Of a DNA stretch of 64,000 nt, positions 1-9,766 are shown one piece after another. A program made the position numbers and the translations under genes. The notes beneath the pieces are model-generated. The model searched no databases and was not told where the DNA came from. It worked only from the letters and a program-made list of their open reading frames with translations. Positions within the stretch are counted from its first letter, which is position 1. Every line of letters begins with the position of its first letter. The stretch is taken from the NCBI GenBank assembly GCA_024281675.1, contig JAMXAG010000007.1, positions 56,698 to 120,697 on the forward strand, given 5' to 3'. This DNA is from Nitrosomonas sp. (lineage in GTDB: Bacteria; Pseudomonadota; Gammaproteobacteria; Burkholderiales; Nitrosomonadaceae).

Positions 1-1005
1 TGCATGGCTGACTATCAACTGATGTGATTTCTCATCGAGAATTTCCGGCAAAGTCTTGTCGACCGTTAATGTCTCGCCATAACGATAAAATGACAACAAT
101 TCATCCAGCATTCCCAGTATTTCAATCACTCTCGCTAGCTCTAAACTTTCACGAAACTGTTTACGTAATGGATAAATAATTGAATCACGGTCGGACACCC
201 CCATGGCCAATAAAATAATAGGAAAAATCGGAACCGTCAGTCCCAAAATTGCGTAACTGATATAAGATCCGCGAAAATCCGGCATCAGCATCTCCATAAA
301 CAGCAAAATACCATACGATGCAGCAAAAAAAAGCAAGGCAGGTATCACTTTAAACAATGTAGGATGAAAACGCGTATAAAGATCAAAACCCGACTTTTCT
401 TTTCTGGTTTTAAATTTACCATTGGAAGAAAAAACCGGACCTTTAATTAAAGCGTATATATCCGAATTGCCAAATTCACGGATTGCATTGAGCAAAGTCC
501 GTAAATAAGCCGATTTAGGTGATGGGATTTTGGCTACTTTTTCTACCAGATCAACAACAAATTCGGTACCATCTCTGTACTGGTGATAACCATAACCGCC
601 AAATTCAAGCTTATCGGATGAACTGGGTTCTTCACTAGCAAGACCGCCAACAAATTCACCATACAAAAGATACTTCAGTGATTTTTCATGTTTAGCTGAC
701 TCTGCTATATATTGCATCAAAGCGTCGCGTAATTTCGGGTCAGATTCAATTTCCATTAATGCCGCCTGTTTTTGCTGTAACACCGATGCATCAACAAGTG
801 GGTGAGCAATCGAGCGAAATAGCACCAACTGTCCTATCTCGGTTTGTGTTCTATTGATCACTTTAAACAGTTTTTCGGCTTCAATTGCTCCGAATGTTTT
901 CGAATCAAGCACCGAGAAATTGCTTTCGTTAGGACGAATATCTTCCATATCAGTGGGTCGGTCTCCATCCGATTGAATGAATTTGTTACACCAAAGATCA
1001 GTCAT
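1..1005 (-). CDS. MutS-related membrane protein, N-terminal part (runs off left edge)
   Basis: An open frame runs from an ATG at 1005 to the window edge, giving 335 residues with no stop. Residues about 36-100 resemble the MutS core/lever region, with a T-x-x-G-x-x-x-L-x-R-x-I-x-x-P-L pattern followed by a query-like stretch of D, V, L and Q residues. Two hydrophobic segments lie near residues 217-240 and 248-269, after a basic linker. Known MutS-like ATPases with an internal membrane hairpin put the Walker ATPase after such a segment; here that part would be outside the window. It is divergent from the efflux operon that starts at 1159. The MutS relation is by pattern only, and a role in classical mismatch repair is unlikely because of the membrane segments. 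Confidence 0.5.
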   Translation of the reverse strand, partial: MTDLWCNKFIQSDGDRPTDMEDIRPNESNFSVLDSKTFGAIEAEKLFKVINRTQTEIGQLVLFRSIAHPLVDASVLQQKQAALMEIESDPKLRDALMQYIAESAKHEKSLKYLLYGEFVGGLASEEPSSSDKLEFGGYGYHQYRDGTEFVVDLVEKVAKIPSPKSAYLRTLLNAIREFGNSDIYALIKGPVFSSNGKFKTRKEKSGFDLYTRFHPTLFKVIPALLFFAASYGILLFMEMLMPDFRGSYISYAILGLTVPIFPIILLAMGVSDRDSIIYPLRKQFRESLELARVIEILGMLDELLSFYRYGETLTVDKTLPEILDEKSHQLIVSHA

Positions 1006-1096
1006 AGAGTTGATTATTACACTTCTGGTTAAATAATTTCCTGCACAGCTATTTGCCGGAATTTCAGCTTAAAGATGTAAAATACGCAGTTTTAAA

Positions 1097-1122
1097 TTGA
1101 AACACAACTTTGAAACACAACT
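1097..1122. repeat. Perfect 13-bp tandem duplication upstream of the efflux operon
   Basis: The unit TTGAAACACAACT occurs twice back to back (1097-1109 and 1110-1122). It ends 36 bp before the ATG of the adaptor gene, in the divergent intergenic region. It could be a recent slippage duplication or a pair of regulator half-sites. Confidence 0.75.
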
Positions 1123-1158
1123 GATGCGTTACTCTTTCCAAAACAACCGGCATATCAC

Positions 1159-2319
1159 ATGAAACCTCATGCTCAGAATTCACTCCGATGGATAGTTACT
1201 ATCGCTGTGATCAGTATTTTATTACTGGTTGGTTGGTATTACACGCGCCCCAAACCAATATTAGTAGAATGGATCACTGTTTCTACAGGTGACGTAGAAG
1301 CAACCATTGTGAATACCCGCGCGGGTACAGTCAAAGCTTGCCAAAGATCTAATCTTGCACCAGCTTCAGGCGGACAGATCGCGAAGATTTGGATAAAAGA
1401 AGGTGACCGTGTGCAAGCAGGGCAAGTTTTATTAGAGCTGTGGAACCATGATTTGCAAGCACAACGGGATTTAGCACAACGGCAACTTACGACAGCACAA
1501 GAACGTAGGCGAGAAGCTTGTATTTTGGCTGATAATGCACAACGCGAATATATTCGTACGCAACAGCTGCTCAGCAAAAGCTTTGTTAGCCCTCAACGAG
1601 TGGACGATACTCGTGCAAATGCAAATTCCCGCCGCGCAAGCTGCGAAGCAGCTATATCCGATATTAAGCGAGCAGAAGCGCAAATTCGTGTTAGCCAGGC
1701 AACCATTGATCGCACCATCATCACCGCACCATTCTCTGGCATCATAGGCCATATCAGTGGCGAATTGGGGGAATTTACTACCCCTTCCCCCCCTGGGATT
1801 CCCACTCCTCCAACGATTGATCTTATCGATGATCAATGTTTATACGTTTCGGCGCCGATGGATGAAGTCGATGCCCCTAAAATTCAAATCAACCAGGAAG
1901 TTCGTATTACGCTGGATGCCATGCCGGATAAAGTTTTTCCAGGAAAAATTCGACGCATCGCACCTTTCATCACTGAAATAGAAAAACAAGCACGTACTGT
2001 GGATATCGAAGTAGATTTTCATCCTTCCCCCACGCAAGGGCTTTTAGTAGGCTACAGCGCCGATGTAGAAGTGATACTGGCAAGGAAGAAGAATGTGTTA
2101 CGAATTCCTACACAGGCACTCCGACAAAATAACAAAATCTGGTTAGTTGATGCCAATAACCGCCTAATCGAACAATCTATTGAGAAGGGTTTAAGTAATT
2201 GGAGTTTTACTGAAATTACCAGCGGTTTAAAAGAAGGAGATCATATCCTCTTATCCTCCGACCAAGATGGTATTAAGAACGGCGCACTCGTTCAATCTAC
2301 CCTCCAAAAAATTCCTTAA
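1159..2319 (+). CDS. Periplasmic adaptor (HlyD/MacA-type) of an ABC efflux system
   Basis: This 386-residue protein is a membrane fusion protein. It has one N-terminal anchor (about residues 11-28), a split lipoyl/barrel-sandwich half with the pattern G-G-Q-I-A-K-I-W-I-K-E-G-D-x-V near residue 70-85, and a long helical hairpin rich in Gln, Arg and Ala (about 95-180). The second lipoyl half (T-I-T-A-P-F-S-G-I-I-G) and a beta-barrel/membrane-proximal region follow. Such adaptors link an inner-membrane ABC pump to an outer-membrane channel. The ATPase gene follows 2 bp after its stop and two FtsX-type permeases come next, so it is the first gene of a MacAB-like operon. No TolC-type gene is in the window. 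The substrate cannot be read from sequence. Confidence 0.88.
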   Translation: MKPHAQNSLRWIVTIAVISILLLVGWYYTRPKPILVEWITVSTGDVEATIVNTRAGTVKACQRSNLAPASGGQIAKIWIKEGDRVQAGQVLLELWNHDLQAQRDLAQRQLTTAQERRREACILADNAQREYIRTQQLLSKSFVSPQRVDDTRANANSRRASCEAAISDIKRAEAQIRVSQATIDRTIITAPFSGIIGHISGELGEFTTPSPPGIPTPPTIDLIDDQCLYVSAPMDEVDAPKIQINQEVRITLDAMPDKVFPGKIRRIAPFITEIEKQARTVDIEVDFHPSPTQGLLVGYSADVEVILARKKNVLRIPTQALRQNNKIWLVDANNRLIEQSIEKGLSNWSFTEITSGLKEGDHILLSSDQDGIKNGALVQSTLQKIP

Positions 2320-2321
2320 GC

Positions 2322-3005
2322 ATGATTCGTCTGATCGATATTACCCGTACATTTACAATGGGTGAACAAACCGTACTGGCATTGAATCAAATTAATTTAC
2401 AAATTGCCTCCGGTGAATATCTTTCCATCATGGGCCCCTCCGGTTCTGGCAAATCCACTTTACTCAACATCATTGGATTACTTGATCAACCTGATTCAGG
2501 TCAATATGAATTAGACGATAAAGCGGTAACCGATCTGACCGAAATCGAGCAAGCGCAAATTCGCCGAGAAAAAATTGGCTTTGTTTTTCAATCATTTCAC
2601 TTAATACCACGCCTGACTGCAGCGGAAAATATTGAGTTACCCTTAACACTGGGAGGCGTGCCAATCGATGAAAGAAAGATGCGCGTACAAAATGCTTTGC
2701 AGGCTTTTGAACTCGAACAACGCGCCAATCACCGGCCGGCGGAGCTTTCTGGTGGACAACGCCAACGTGTTGCGATCGCGCGAGCAACCATTATGCAGCC
2801 AAGTATCATATTGGCCGATGAACCAACCGGTAATTTGGATCATCAAATTGGCGCTGAAGTCATGCTATTGTTGGAAAATCTTCAACATCAAGGAACTACG
2901 TTGATTATAGTGACGCATGACCGAGAATTAGGCTCTCGTGCAAATCGACAAATTGCCATGCGTGACGGCAAAATACTCACGGACCAAACACGTGACACTC
3001 CTTGA
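2322..3005 (+). CDS. ABC transporter ATPase, MacB/LolD type
   Basis: This is a 227-residue nucleotide-binding subunit. Walker [10 protein letters not shown] is at about residues 38-46. The Q-loop is in FVFQSF, the signature [14 protein letters not shown] is near 140-153, and Walker [12 protein letters not shown] with the H-loop THD follow. The DEPTGNLD sequence and length are typical of the LolD/MacB/FtsE group that works with FtsX-fold permeases. It begins 2 bp after the adaptor gene and its end overlaps the next gene by 14 bp if that gene starts at GTG 2992, so translational coupling is likely. Confidence 0.92.
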   Translation: MIRLIDITRTFTMGEQTVLALNQINLQIASGEYLSIMGPSGSGKSTLLNIIGLLDQPDSGQYELDDKAVTDLTEIEQAQIRREKIGFVFQSFHLIPRLTAAENIELPLTLGGVPIDERKMRVQNALQAFELEQRANHRPAELSGGQRQRVAIARATIMQPSIILADEPTGNLDHQIGAEVMLLLENLQHQGTTLIIVTHDRELGSRANRQIAMRDGKILTDQTRDTP

Positions 3006-4194
3006 CACATTGCGAACTGCACTTAAGGCAGTCATTAGCTACCGTATCCGGTCGGTTTTAATTGTACTCGCCATGTCGTTGGGCGTGGCGTCTGTCATAA
3101 TACTAACGGCTCTCGGAGATGGCGCTAGAAATTTCGTTATCAATCAATTTTCTTCTATCGGCACCAACTTACTAGTGGTTTTACCAGGTCGCGCGGAAAC
3201 GGCAGGGGCATTTCCTGGAGCTGTTCTTGGTCAAACGCCACGAGATTTGACGCTACACGATGCGCAATTATTAGGTAGACTTCCGCAAGTTAAACGCTAT
3301 GCACCGCTGAGCATTGGTGCCGCAGAACTTTCAACTGCAAATCGCTTACGAGAAGTAACCGTGCTAGGTAGTAACGAAAATCTGATACCCATTCGTCATA
3401 TGAGGCTGGCACTAGGAAGCTTTATTACACAGGGTTCTGAAAGAAGCGCGCAAATTGTGTTGGGTGCCAAAATCGCTGCAGATTTCTTTCCACACAATCC
3501 AGCGATAGGACAACGCGTTCGTTTGGGCGACAGCCGTTTCCTAGTTTCAGGTGTACTTGCATCACAAGGCGAATCGATGGGCTTTAATACGGACGAAATT
3601 GTGATTATCCCCGTCGATTATGCGCAAGCGCTATTTAATACCACATCGCTTTTTCGAATTCTGGTAGAGGCTAACAATCACGGGGAAATAGCAGCTACAA
3701 AACAAGCAATACTAGCCACATTAAAGCAAAGTCATGATGGTGAGGATGACAATACCGTCATCACACAAGACGCCGTACTGGCAACATTTGATCGTATTTT
3801 ACATGCACTGACGCTGGCAGTAGCCGGCATTGCTGCCATTAGCTTGATTGTCGCTGGGATTCTGGTCATGAATGTGATGTTGGTAGCCGTCAGTCAACGT
3901 ACTTCAGAAATTGGTTTGTTGAAAGCCATCGGTGCTACTTCGGGCGATATTCGACGATTATTTTTCACTGAAGCTGCGTGGCTATCATTGGTTGGCGCTT
4001 TGTTAGGATTTTTACTGGGTCAGTTGGGTAGTTTATTGATCCGCATTTTGTATCCACAATTTCCCGCTTGGGCACCCACTTGGGCTTCCGCAGCCGCTAT
4101 TGGTATTGCATTAATCACCGGAATCATAGCTACTACACTGCCTGCGATCAAAGCTGCGCAGTTAAATGCGGTAGCAGCATTGAATAGAAAATGA
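2992..4194 (+). CDS. MacB-like ABC permease, first of two (FtsX fold)
   Basis: Starting from GTG 2992, this is a 400-residue permease with one N-terminal membrane helix, a large periplasmic MacB-PCD region and three C-terminal helices (about residues 270-395), ending in the family-typical KAAQLNAVAALNRK. I chose GTG 2992 because the protein then begins [11 protein letters not shown], which matches the usual MacB permease N-terminus; a longer frame from 2938 lies inside the ATPase gene. The last codons form an ATGA overlap with the second permease. Two different permease genes imply a heterodimeric pump. Confidence 0.88.
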   Translation: MTLLDTLRTALKAVISYRIRSVLIVLAMSLGVASVIILTALGDGARNFVINQFSSIGTNLLVVLPGRAETAGAFPGAVLGQTPRDLTLHDAQLLGRLPQVKRYAPLSIGAAELSTANRLREVTVLGSNENLIPIRHMRLALGSFITQGSERSAQIVLGAKIAADFFPHNPAIGQRVRLGDSRFLVSGVLASQGESMGFNTDEIVIIPVDYAQALFNTTSLFRILVEANNHGEIAATKQAILATLKQSHDGEDDNTVITQDAVLATFDRILHALTLAVAGIAAISLIVAGILVMNVMLVAVSQRTSEIGLLKAIGATSGDIRRLFFTEAAWLSLVGALLGFLLGQLGSLLIRILYPQFPAWAPTWASAAAIGIALITGIIATTLPAIKAAQLNAVAALNRK

Positions 4195-5390
4195 ATTGGC
4201 TGGATATTTTGCAATTTTCCTACCGTGCATTGACCGCACATCGTTTACGCACTTTTTTATCAGTCTCTAGCATTGCAGTCGGAATCATCGCAATCGTTCT
4301 ACTGACAGCTATTGGTGATGGTGTACAGCGTTTTGTGTTATCTGAATTTACCCAATTTGGTACCAATATTATTAATATCAATCCGGGGAAAATTAATACG
4401 CATGGTGGATCATTAGGCGCCATTGGAAGCGCTCGACTGCTTACGATCGAAGATAGTCTTGCGTTAAAGCAAAGCCACTATGCACAACACACCAATGCGA
4501 ATGTCGTCGGTAACGCAGAAATCCGAGCACAAGGGCGTAGTAGGCGCGTCACAGCTTATGGTCAAGGACCGAATTTTGCAGAGGCCTTTAACATGCACGT
4601 TGCAATGGGGCAATTTCTGCCTCATGATGATCCACGCAATCCCCGTCCTTATGTGGTACTCGGTGCCAAGGTCCATCATGAATTGTTTGGCAATGCTAAT
4701 CCACTTGGAGCAATGCTGCAGATTGGTGGAACACGTTTTCGTGTAATTGGCGTTATGGCATCAAAAGGCCATGTGTTAGGTTTTGATTTGGATGATACGG
4801 TATTTATCCCCACCGCGCGGGCATTGGAAGTATTTAACCGGCAGGGTGTGATGGAAATCAATTTTTCTTATTTTCCCGATGCACCGATGCAGGCAGTTAT
4901 TGATGACATTCGCCGTATCCTCATTGCACGCCATGGCCGCGAAGATTTTACCATTACACCGCAAAAACAAATGCTCAGTACCTTGACAACCATTCTAAAT
5001 ATCCTCAAGTTTTCAATTGTAGCTTTGGGTGGTATCTCGTTACTCGTGGGTACTGTGGGCATGATTACTTTGATGTACATTACTGTATCGGAACGCGTCG
5101 CAGAAATCGGTTTGTTAACCGCACTCGGTGCAACTCGCGCTCGTATCCGTATGCTGTTCTTACTGGAGTCGATTACACTCACTACTATGGGAGGATTAAC
5201 CGGCTTAGGTTTAGGCGTTGCAATTGCTGGATTATTAAAATGGCTGGTGAACGGTTTACCCGTTAATATTCCATGGGATTATGTACTCGGAGCATTATGT
5301 ATATCAATACTCATCGGTCTTTTAGCTGGCATCGCACCTGCAATATACGCGGCAAAATTAAACCCAGTGGATGCATTAAGGGCGGAGTAA
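4191..5390 (+). CDS. MacB-like ABC permease, second of two (FtsX fold)
   Basis: This 399-residue protein has the same layout as its neighbour: an N-terminal helix after an R-L-R-T-F-L-S motif, a periplasmic MacB-PCD domain, and three membrane helices in the last 130 residues with ERVAEIGLLTALGATR, a conserved coupling-helix sequence of FtsX permeases. Its ATG overlaps the stop of the first permease (ATGA). The two permeases are clearly paralogous but not identical, so they probably assemble as a heterodimer with the single ATPase. The operon ends here; the next gene, on the minus strand, stops at 5439. Confidence 0.88.
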   Translation: MNWLDILQFSYRALTAHRLRTFLSVSSIAVGIIAIVLLTAIGDGVQRFVLSEFTQFGTNIININPGKINTHGGSLGAIGSARLLTIEDSLALKQSHYAQHTNANVVGNAEIRAQGRSRRVTAYGQGPNFAEAFNMHVAMGQFLPHDDPRNPRPYVVLGAKVHHELFGNANPLGAMLQIGGTRFRVIGVMASKGHVLGFDLDDTVFIPTARALEVFNRQGVMEINFSYFPDAPMQAVIDDIRRILIARHGREDFTITPQKQMLSTLTTILNILKFSIVALGGISLLVGTVGMITLMYITVSERVAEIGLLTALGATRARIRMLFLLESITLTTMGGLTGLGLGVAIAGLLKWLVNGLPVNIPWDYVLGALCISILIGLLAGIAPAIYAAKLNPVDALRAE

Positions 5391-5438
5391 AGCTTAGTTC
5401 AAACCAGGAATATAATTGACTTGTTTAACAGACGCCGT

Positions 5439-8366
5439 CTATTTAGAAGGCAAATTTCTTTCAGCTAAAAATTGTTCAATGGGAGATGGTCTACCGATGT
5501 AATAACCCTGTGCATAATCAATATCCATCTGCTCAATAATTTCCAGGATTTTTTCACTTTCAACAAATTCTGCAGTGACTTTCTTCCCAAACCCTCGAGC
5601 TACACTGCATAAGGCATTTACTAAGATAACATCATCGCTATTATCTGCTAAATTTTTAATAAACGATCCATCAATCTTGACAGCATCTACCGGTAATTCT
5701 CTCAAATAAAAGAAAGAAGAAAAACCAACACCAAAATCATCTAATACAAAACCACATCCTAATTCCTTAATTTCCTTCATCAAAGTACGTGCGCCCGGAA
5801 TATCTTCCAATGCTGCGGTTTCTGTGATTTCAAACATCAAATTTTCTGGGTCTATATGATATTCAGCCAATTGTTGTTTGAGAATCGGCATCAATTCAGG
5901 ATCATTAAAAGCATGTGCAGACAAGTTGATAGAAAAACTAGCAAAAATCCCGGCCTCATAAATCATCGCTGCCTGCGCAATCGCTTTGCGCAATACCATA
6001 TGATCAATGGCATGTATCAATCCAGTATTTTCTGCAGCAGGAATAAAATCGCCCGGCGACCGTATCGTGCCATCTCTATCTTGCATGCGAATTAACACTT
6101 CATAATGTGAAACTCGCTTGGTTTTGATATGCATAATCGGTTGCAAATACAACATGAAGTTATCATGAGTTTGCGCGTATTCAATTCGCTCTTTCCAGTC
6201 CACCAATAATTGAATGCGATCACGGATACGATCGTCATCTGAAAATAAATACCATGCGTTTCGTCCGATAGCCTTTGCTTGGTACATCGCAAGATCAGCC
6301 GCTGCAAGTAGATCCTGAATATTTCCACCATGTTGAGGAAATAACGCAATACCAATGCTGGCCGAAATTTTATGGGTGCGACCATTAATGGTGAGTTGCG
6401 CCTGATTAAGCTGACTTAAAACTTTCTTCGCGACCTCAATCGCACCTTCTGCATTAATTTCCGGTAAGATAATGGCAAACTCATCTCCTCCTAACCGACC
6501 CGTAATGTCACCAGTCCGTGTTGTTTTAGCCAACATGGTAGCCACCATTTTTAACAAGCTATCTCCTGCTTGATGACCACTGACATCATTAATGTATTTA
6601 AATCGATCCAAATCAAAAAACAACAATGCGCCCGGATGAAGATATCGCTCCGAACGATGCAATACTTGCTCTAATTCTTCGCTGAAACGGCGCCGATTAA
6701 GCATATTGGTCAAGGGATCATGATCTGCTAACCATGCTAAATGACCCTCTACACGCTTATATTCGGTAACATCCAAACCAACAGACAAAATAGAGGGGTC
6801 TTCTTCGGAAATCCAGGAAAGATGAGAATGAAGCCACGCCACATGACGTTTTGATCCATCTTTACAATAAGTTATTGCTTCATGGCGTAATTGCATTTTT
6901 TGTCCAGAATGGATCTCTGCAAAACGACTCACAGCATCTTCCGAGTCATACTCTGGAATCAATGTACCCAAAAATGATTTGCCTAACAATTCTGCCTCTG
7001 TATAGCGAGTTAGCATTTCTCCATAACCATTCAGGGTAATGATTCTTCCTGCTGAATTTTGTGTCAAGACAATCGCTTGTGCTGTATCCAATAGATTTTT
7101 TACAAAATCTCTTTCTCGACTAAGTTCATCTCTTTGTTCAATCAGCATCTTTGTGCGAGATGATATTTTCAATTCAAGCTTTTCCAATTGATACGACAAG
7201 GTAATCGCAGCTTCAGACAAAGTATCGACTTCATCTCTGGAATTTCGTATTAATTCTGAGACAGAAAGAGACTGACGGAAACTCTCAAACTGACCACTTG
7301 CCAGTAAAGGCAGGGCAATTGCAACATCTTTTAAGCGTGAAAGTATTCGAGTCAGTATTAGAAACAAGAGGAGCTGAGAGATAATGAGTCCAAACAATCC
7401 AGTCAAACCAATATTCCAAATCGCATTACGAATATTTCTAACAGCCGCTGTAACATCGGTAATGACGACTAAGGATGCACTATCGGCTTCAACAGAATTC
7501 AATAAGAACAACTCCAATCGGTGATATAGATTATTACCACTAATTTGCACGCCTTCTTCCAGAACTTTAATGTTTGGATATACCTCAGATGCCCTGTCAA
7601 GAATTTGATAATTAAATTGAGAATTTCCATCTGGATTGGTCAACGCAGAAATATGTACATCCCAATTTTTAATGACTTTAGAATCTTCTTGAGCAGTAAA
7701 GACTTTTTGTTGCTTAATGAGTAAACCGATATCAGCACCAAAAATACGTTTAAAGGATACCAGCACATCAACCAGCGAAATTCCAAGTACCACAGTACCC
7801 ACTTTACGGCCATCAACCAATAAAGGCGCTATGGTGAACTGTATGCAACTCTCTTGGCAGGACAACGGATTTATCGGTTGCTCGAATTGGTTAACGTGAA
7901 CAACCCAATTCAGCAATGTTTCCGTTTTGATATCATCGTATCCGGCGTTATCCCAACCTGCAACAAATTGATTCTTATCATTAAAAAAATAAACAAACTC
8001 GACATCATTGTGAAATTGCAACAATGACCAGTGCTGATCGAAAGCCTTGCTGATATGCTCGCTGTCATTCACTAACAAGGCGCTTCTCATGCCATTCAGA
8101 AAGGGAATAATCTCGGCAAGTCGATCTAAATTTTGTGTAGTGTTATCAATTAAATTATCGATTTCTCTCGAGAAGCGCTTATGATCAATTTGCCTCTGAT
8201 TATCAAAGCTTTGCATCAGCCCCCAATAACTGATTGCAGAAAACACCACAACAATTGCCAGCAATATCAGACTACTGCCAAATAAAAGCTTCCATCGTAA
8301 ACTGTAAAAGCTTTTCTGCTCCTTGATTACCGTAAGCTGAGATTTGACAATTGGGTATTCAGACAT
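5439..8366 (-). CDS. Membrane sensor with Cache-like, PAS, GGDEF and EAL domains
   Basis: This 975-residue c-di-GMP enzyme has an N-terminal membrane helix (about residues 28-50), a roughly 270-residue periplasmic Cache-like sensor and a second helix near 310-340. A HAMP-like/coiled segment, a PAS domain (about 430-550), GGDEF and EAL follow. The GGDEF motif is intact (GRLGGDEF, near 625) and is preceded by an RTGD I-site. The EAL domain has EVL in place of EAL, but keeps the other expected catalytic positions (INLS, FEITE, DDFG, VKID, AEFVE, YAQGY), so it is probably an active phosphodiesterase with a regulated cyclase half. I chose ATG 8366, which starts 11 bp after the upstream stop; a longer frame from 8417 would overlap the porin gene. 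It is the last gene of a minus-strand cluster and probably reads a periplasmic signal linked to its neighbours. Confidence 0.93.
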   Translation of the reverse strand: MSEYPIVKSQLTVIKEQKSFYSLRWKLLFGSSLILLAIVVVFSAISYWGLMQSFDNQRQIDHKRFSREIDNLIDNTTQNLDRLAEIIPFLNGMRSALLVNDSEHISKAFDQHWSLLQFHNDVEFVYFFNDKNQFVAGWDNAGYDDIKTETLLNWVVHVNQFEQPINPLSCQESCIQFTIAPLLVDGRKVGTVVLGISLVDVLVSFKRIFGADIGLLIKQQKVFTAQEDSKVIKNWDVHISALTNPDGNSQFNYQILDRASEVYPNIKVLEEGVQISGNNLYHRLELFLLNSVEADSASLVVITDVTAAVRNIRNAIWNIGLTGLFGLIISQLLLFLILTRILSRLKDVAIALPLLASGQFESFRQSLSVSELIRNSRDEVDTLSEAAITLSYQLEKLELKISSRTKMLIEQRDELSRERDFVKNLLDTAQAIVLTQNSAGRIITLNGYGEMLTRYTEAELLGKSFLGTLIPEYDSEDAVSRFAEIHSGQKMQLRHEAITYCKDGSKRHVAWLHSHLSWISEEDPSILSVGLDVTEYKRVEGHLAWLADHDPLTNMLNRRRFSEELEQVLHRSERYLHPGALLFFDLDRFKYINDVSGHQAGDSLLKMVATMLAKTTRTGDITGRLGGDEFAIILPEINAEGAIEVAKKVLSQLNQAQLTINGRTHKISASIGIALFPQHGGNIQDLLAAADLAMYQAKAIGRNAWYLFSDDDRIRDRIQLLVDWKERIEYAQTHDNFMLYLQPIMHIKTKRVSHYEVLIRMQDRDGTIRSPGDFIPAAENTGLIHAIDHMVLRKAIAQAAMIYEAGIFASFSINLSAHAFNDPELMPILKQQLAEYHIDPENLMFEITETAALEDIPGARTLMKEIKELGCGFVLDDFGVGFSSFFYLRELPVDAVKIDGSFIKNLADNSDDVILVNALCSVARGFGKKVTAEFVESEKILEIIEQMDIDYAQGYYIGRPSPIEQFLAERNLPSK

Positions 8367-8377
8367 CAATAGCACCG

Positions 8378-9766
8378 CTAGAAACGGTAAGAACCTTGAA
8401 TGGCAAAAAGATCCCATACTTTATTTGTCTGTGTCCTATCAGGATTATCTAACCCCGATAACCAACCTGTTCCAATCACATGGTGATACTCGGCACGTAA
8501 CATAAACTCAGGTGTTACGTTCCAGCGTAACCCAACGGTTATATCTTTAGCATAGCGAGAGTGTTCTTGCCCAGTTTTATTATTCTCTGAAGCCCACTGT
8601 TTCCCACTCTTATCTGATCGGTCGGTAAATAAAGCATCGTAACGCACAAATCCTTCCCACTTGGGCGTAAAACGATATTCACCCTGCACATAATAACTCT
8701 CACCATAGAAATTAGTGCCATCGAGCTTTTGATTGTTAAATCCAGAGAATGCAAAATGTCGAATGGCGTATTCAGATGTCAAACTCCAGCGTTCGGCATT
8801 GTATTGCGCCGAAAAATAAATCGGGGAAAATTGCAATGCACCCGATGAAAGTTGTTCAGTAGCTGTTGGAACATAATTGGCATTGAGCCATATCCCACTC
8901 ACAGCCAAACGTATCCGTTTATCATTGGTTTCATAGATACCCCGACCAATATAAGACACTTCTCGCGTTAAATTACCACCTAATCCTTCCAATATAGATG
9001 TACGTGTATCCCTATCATTTACGATGGGAAAGAGGAAACCCAATTGTGTTGAAAAAGTTCCCCATTTAGGATGTGAGAAATCGCCATACATCTGCACAGA
9101 ATCCCCCGATAATGCAAGATTCCTTGTGCGATCAAAGTAAATCGATTGCGGCAGTAAAATACTTGGCCGAGTAAACGGTACATCGCGCGTATCATTGTAA
9201 AAACCAAATGGGTTTTTCAATCTACCGGCCCTGATACCAAATTGATTAGCTTCATGCGAATACAAGCGATAATCCAAGAATGCAAAATCAAGCCGGGGCA
9301 TGCCGGAATTTCCTTCGCCTGCACGGCGAGATAACACTTGCGCTGAAACCAATAATTTCGGCAAGGGCCGAAACGACGCATTAAGGCCCGCTTCCGTTAA
9401 ACCAAAACTGCCACCTTTATCACTATTGCCAAAAACATCATTATGTGACGTTACGATATAAGACTGGCCAATGAATCCATGAATCTGCAAATCCCCTTGA
9501 ACCGATTTTTTTTGATACCAATCCGCAGCATTATTGATCCATGTGGGTCTTTTTACTTCAGTTATAAAGGAAGGCAGTGCGGAAGCTGGCAACCACTTGA
9601 GCGAAGTTCCTTGTGAATTTGTTATTGTTTTTTGCATCCCTTGATTCTCGGCGTGAGCACAAAAAGATACGCTCCCAAACAGTAGCAATAACATGAACTG
9701 TTTTACAATTTTGTCGGAGAATCCCGCCAAAAAGTTACTTAATTGTGAGCACGTTAACATTTTCAT
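8378..9766 (-). CDS. Outer-membrane beta-barrel, porin-like
   Basis: This 462-residue protein has a signal sequence ending in FCAHA (cleavage near residue 40), about 400 residues of alternating amphipathic strands with many Tyr/Trp/Phe, and a C-terminal Phe typical of Bam substrates (GSYRF). I chose ATG 9766 because GGAGAG lies 9 bases upstream. This start overlaps the preceding gene by 32 bp, which suggests coupled expression. The segment G-R-L-K-N-P-F-G-F-Y-N followed by Thr/Arg-rich loops recalls phosphate-selective or carbohydrate-type porins, but the substrate is not determinable. Its place between a PstS-like protein and a Cache GGDEF-EAL protein suggests uptake or sensing of one solute. 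Confidence 0.8.
   Translation of the reverse strand: MKMLTCSQLSNFLAGFSDKIVKQFMLLLLFGSVSFCAHAENQGMQKTITNSQGTSLKWLPASALPSFITEVKRPTWINNAADWYQKKSVQGDLQIHGFIGQSYIVTSHNDVFGNSDKGGSFGLTEAGLNASFRPLPKLLVSAQVLSRRAGEGNSGMPRLDFAFLDYRLYSHEANQFGIRAGRLKNPFGFYNDTRDVPFTRPSILLPQSIYFDRTRNLALSGDSVQMYGDFSHPKWGTFSTQLGFLFPIVNDRDTRTSILEGLGGNLTREVSYIGRGIYETNDKRIRLAVSGIWLNANYVPTATEQLSSGALQFSPIYFSAQYNAERWSLTSEYAIRHFAFSGFNNQKLDGTNFYGESYYVQGEYRFTPKWEGFVRYDALFTDRSDKSGKQWASENNKTGQEHSRYAKDITVGLRWNVTPEFMLRAEYHHVIGTGWLSGLDNPDRTQTNKVWDLFAIQGSYRF

Noticed and set aside
844-1032. Short plus-strand frame
   Set aside because: It lies antisense to the 335-codon MutS-like frame, which has consistent protein features; this frame has none.
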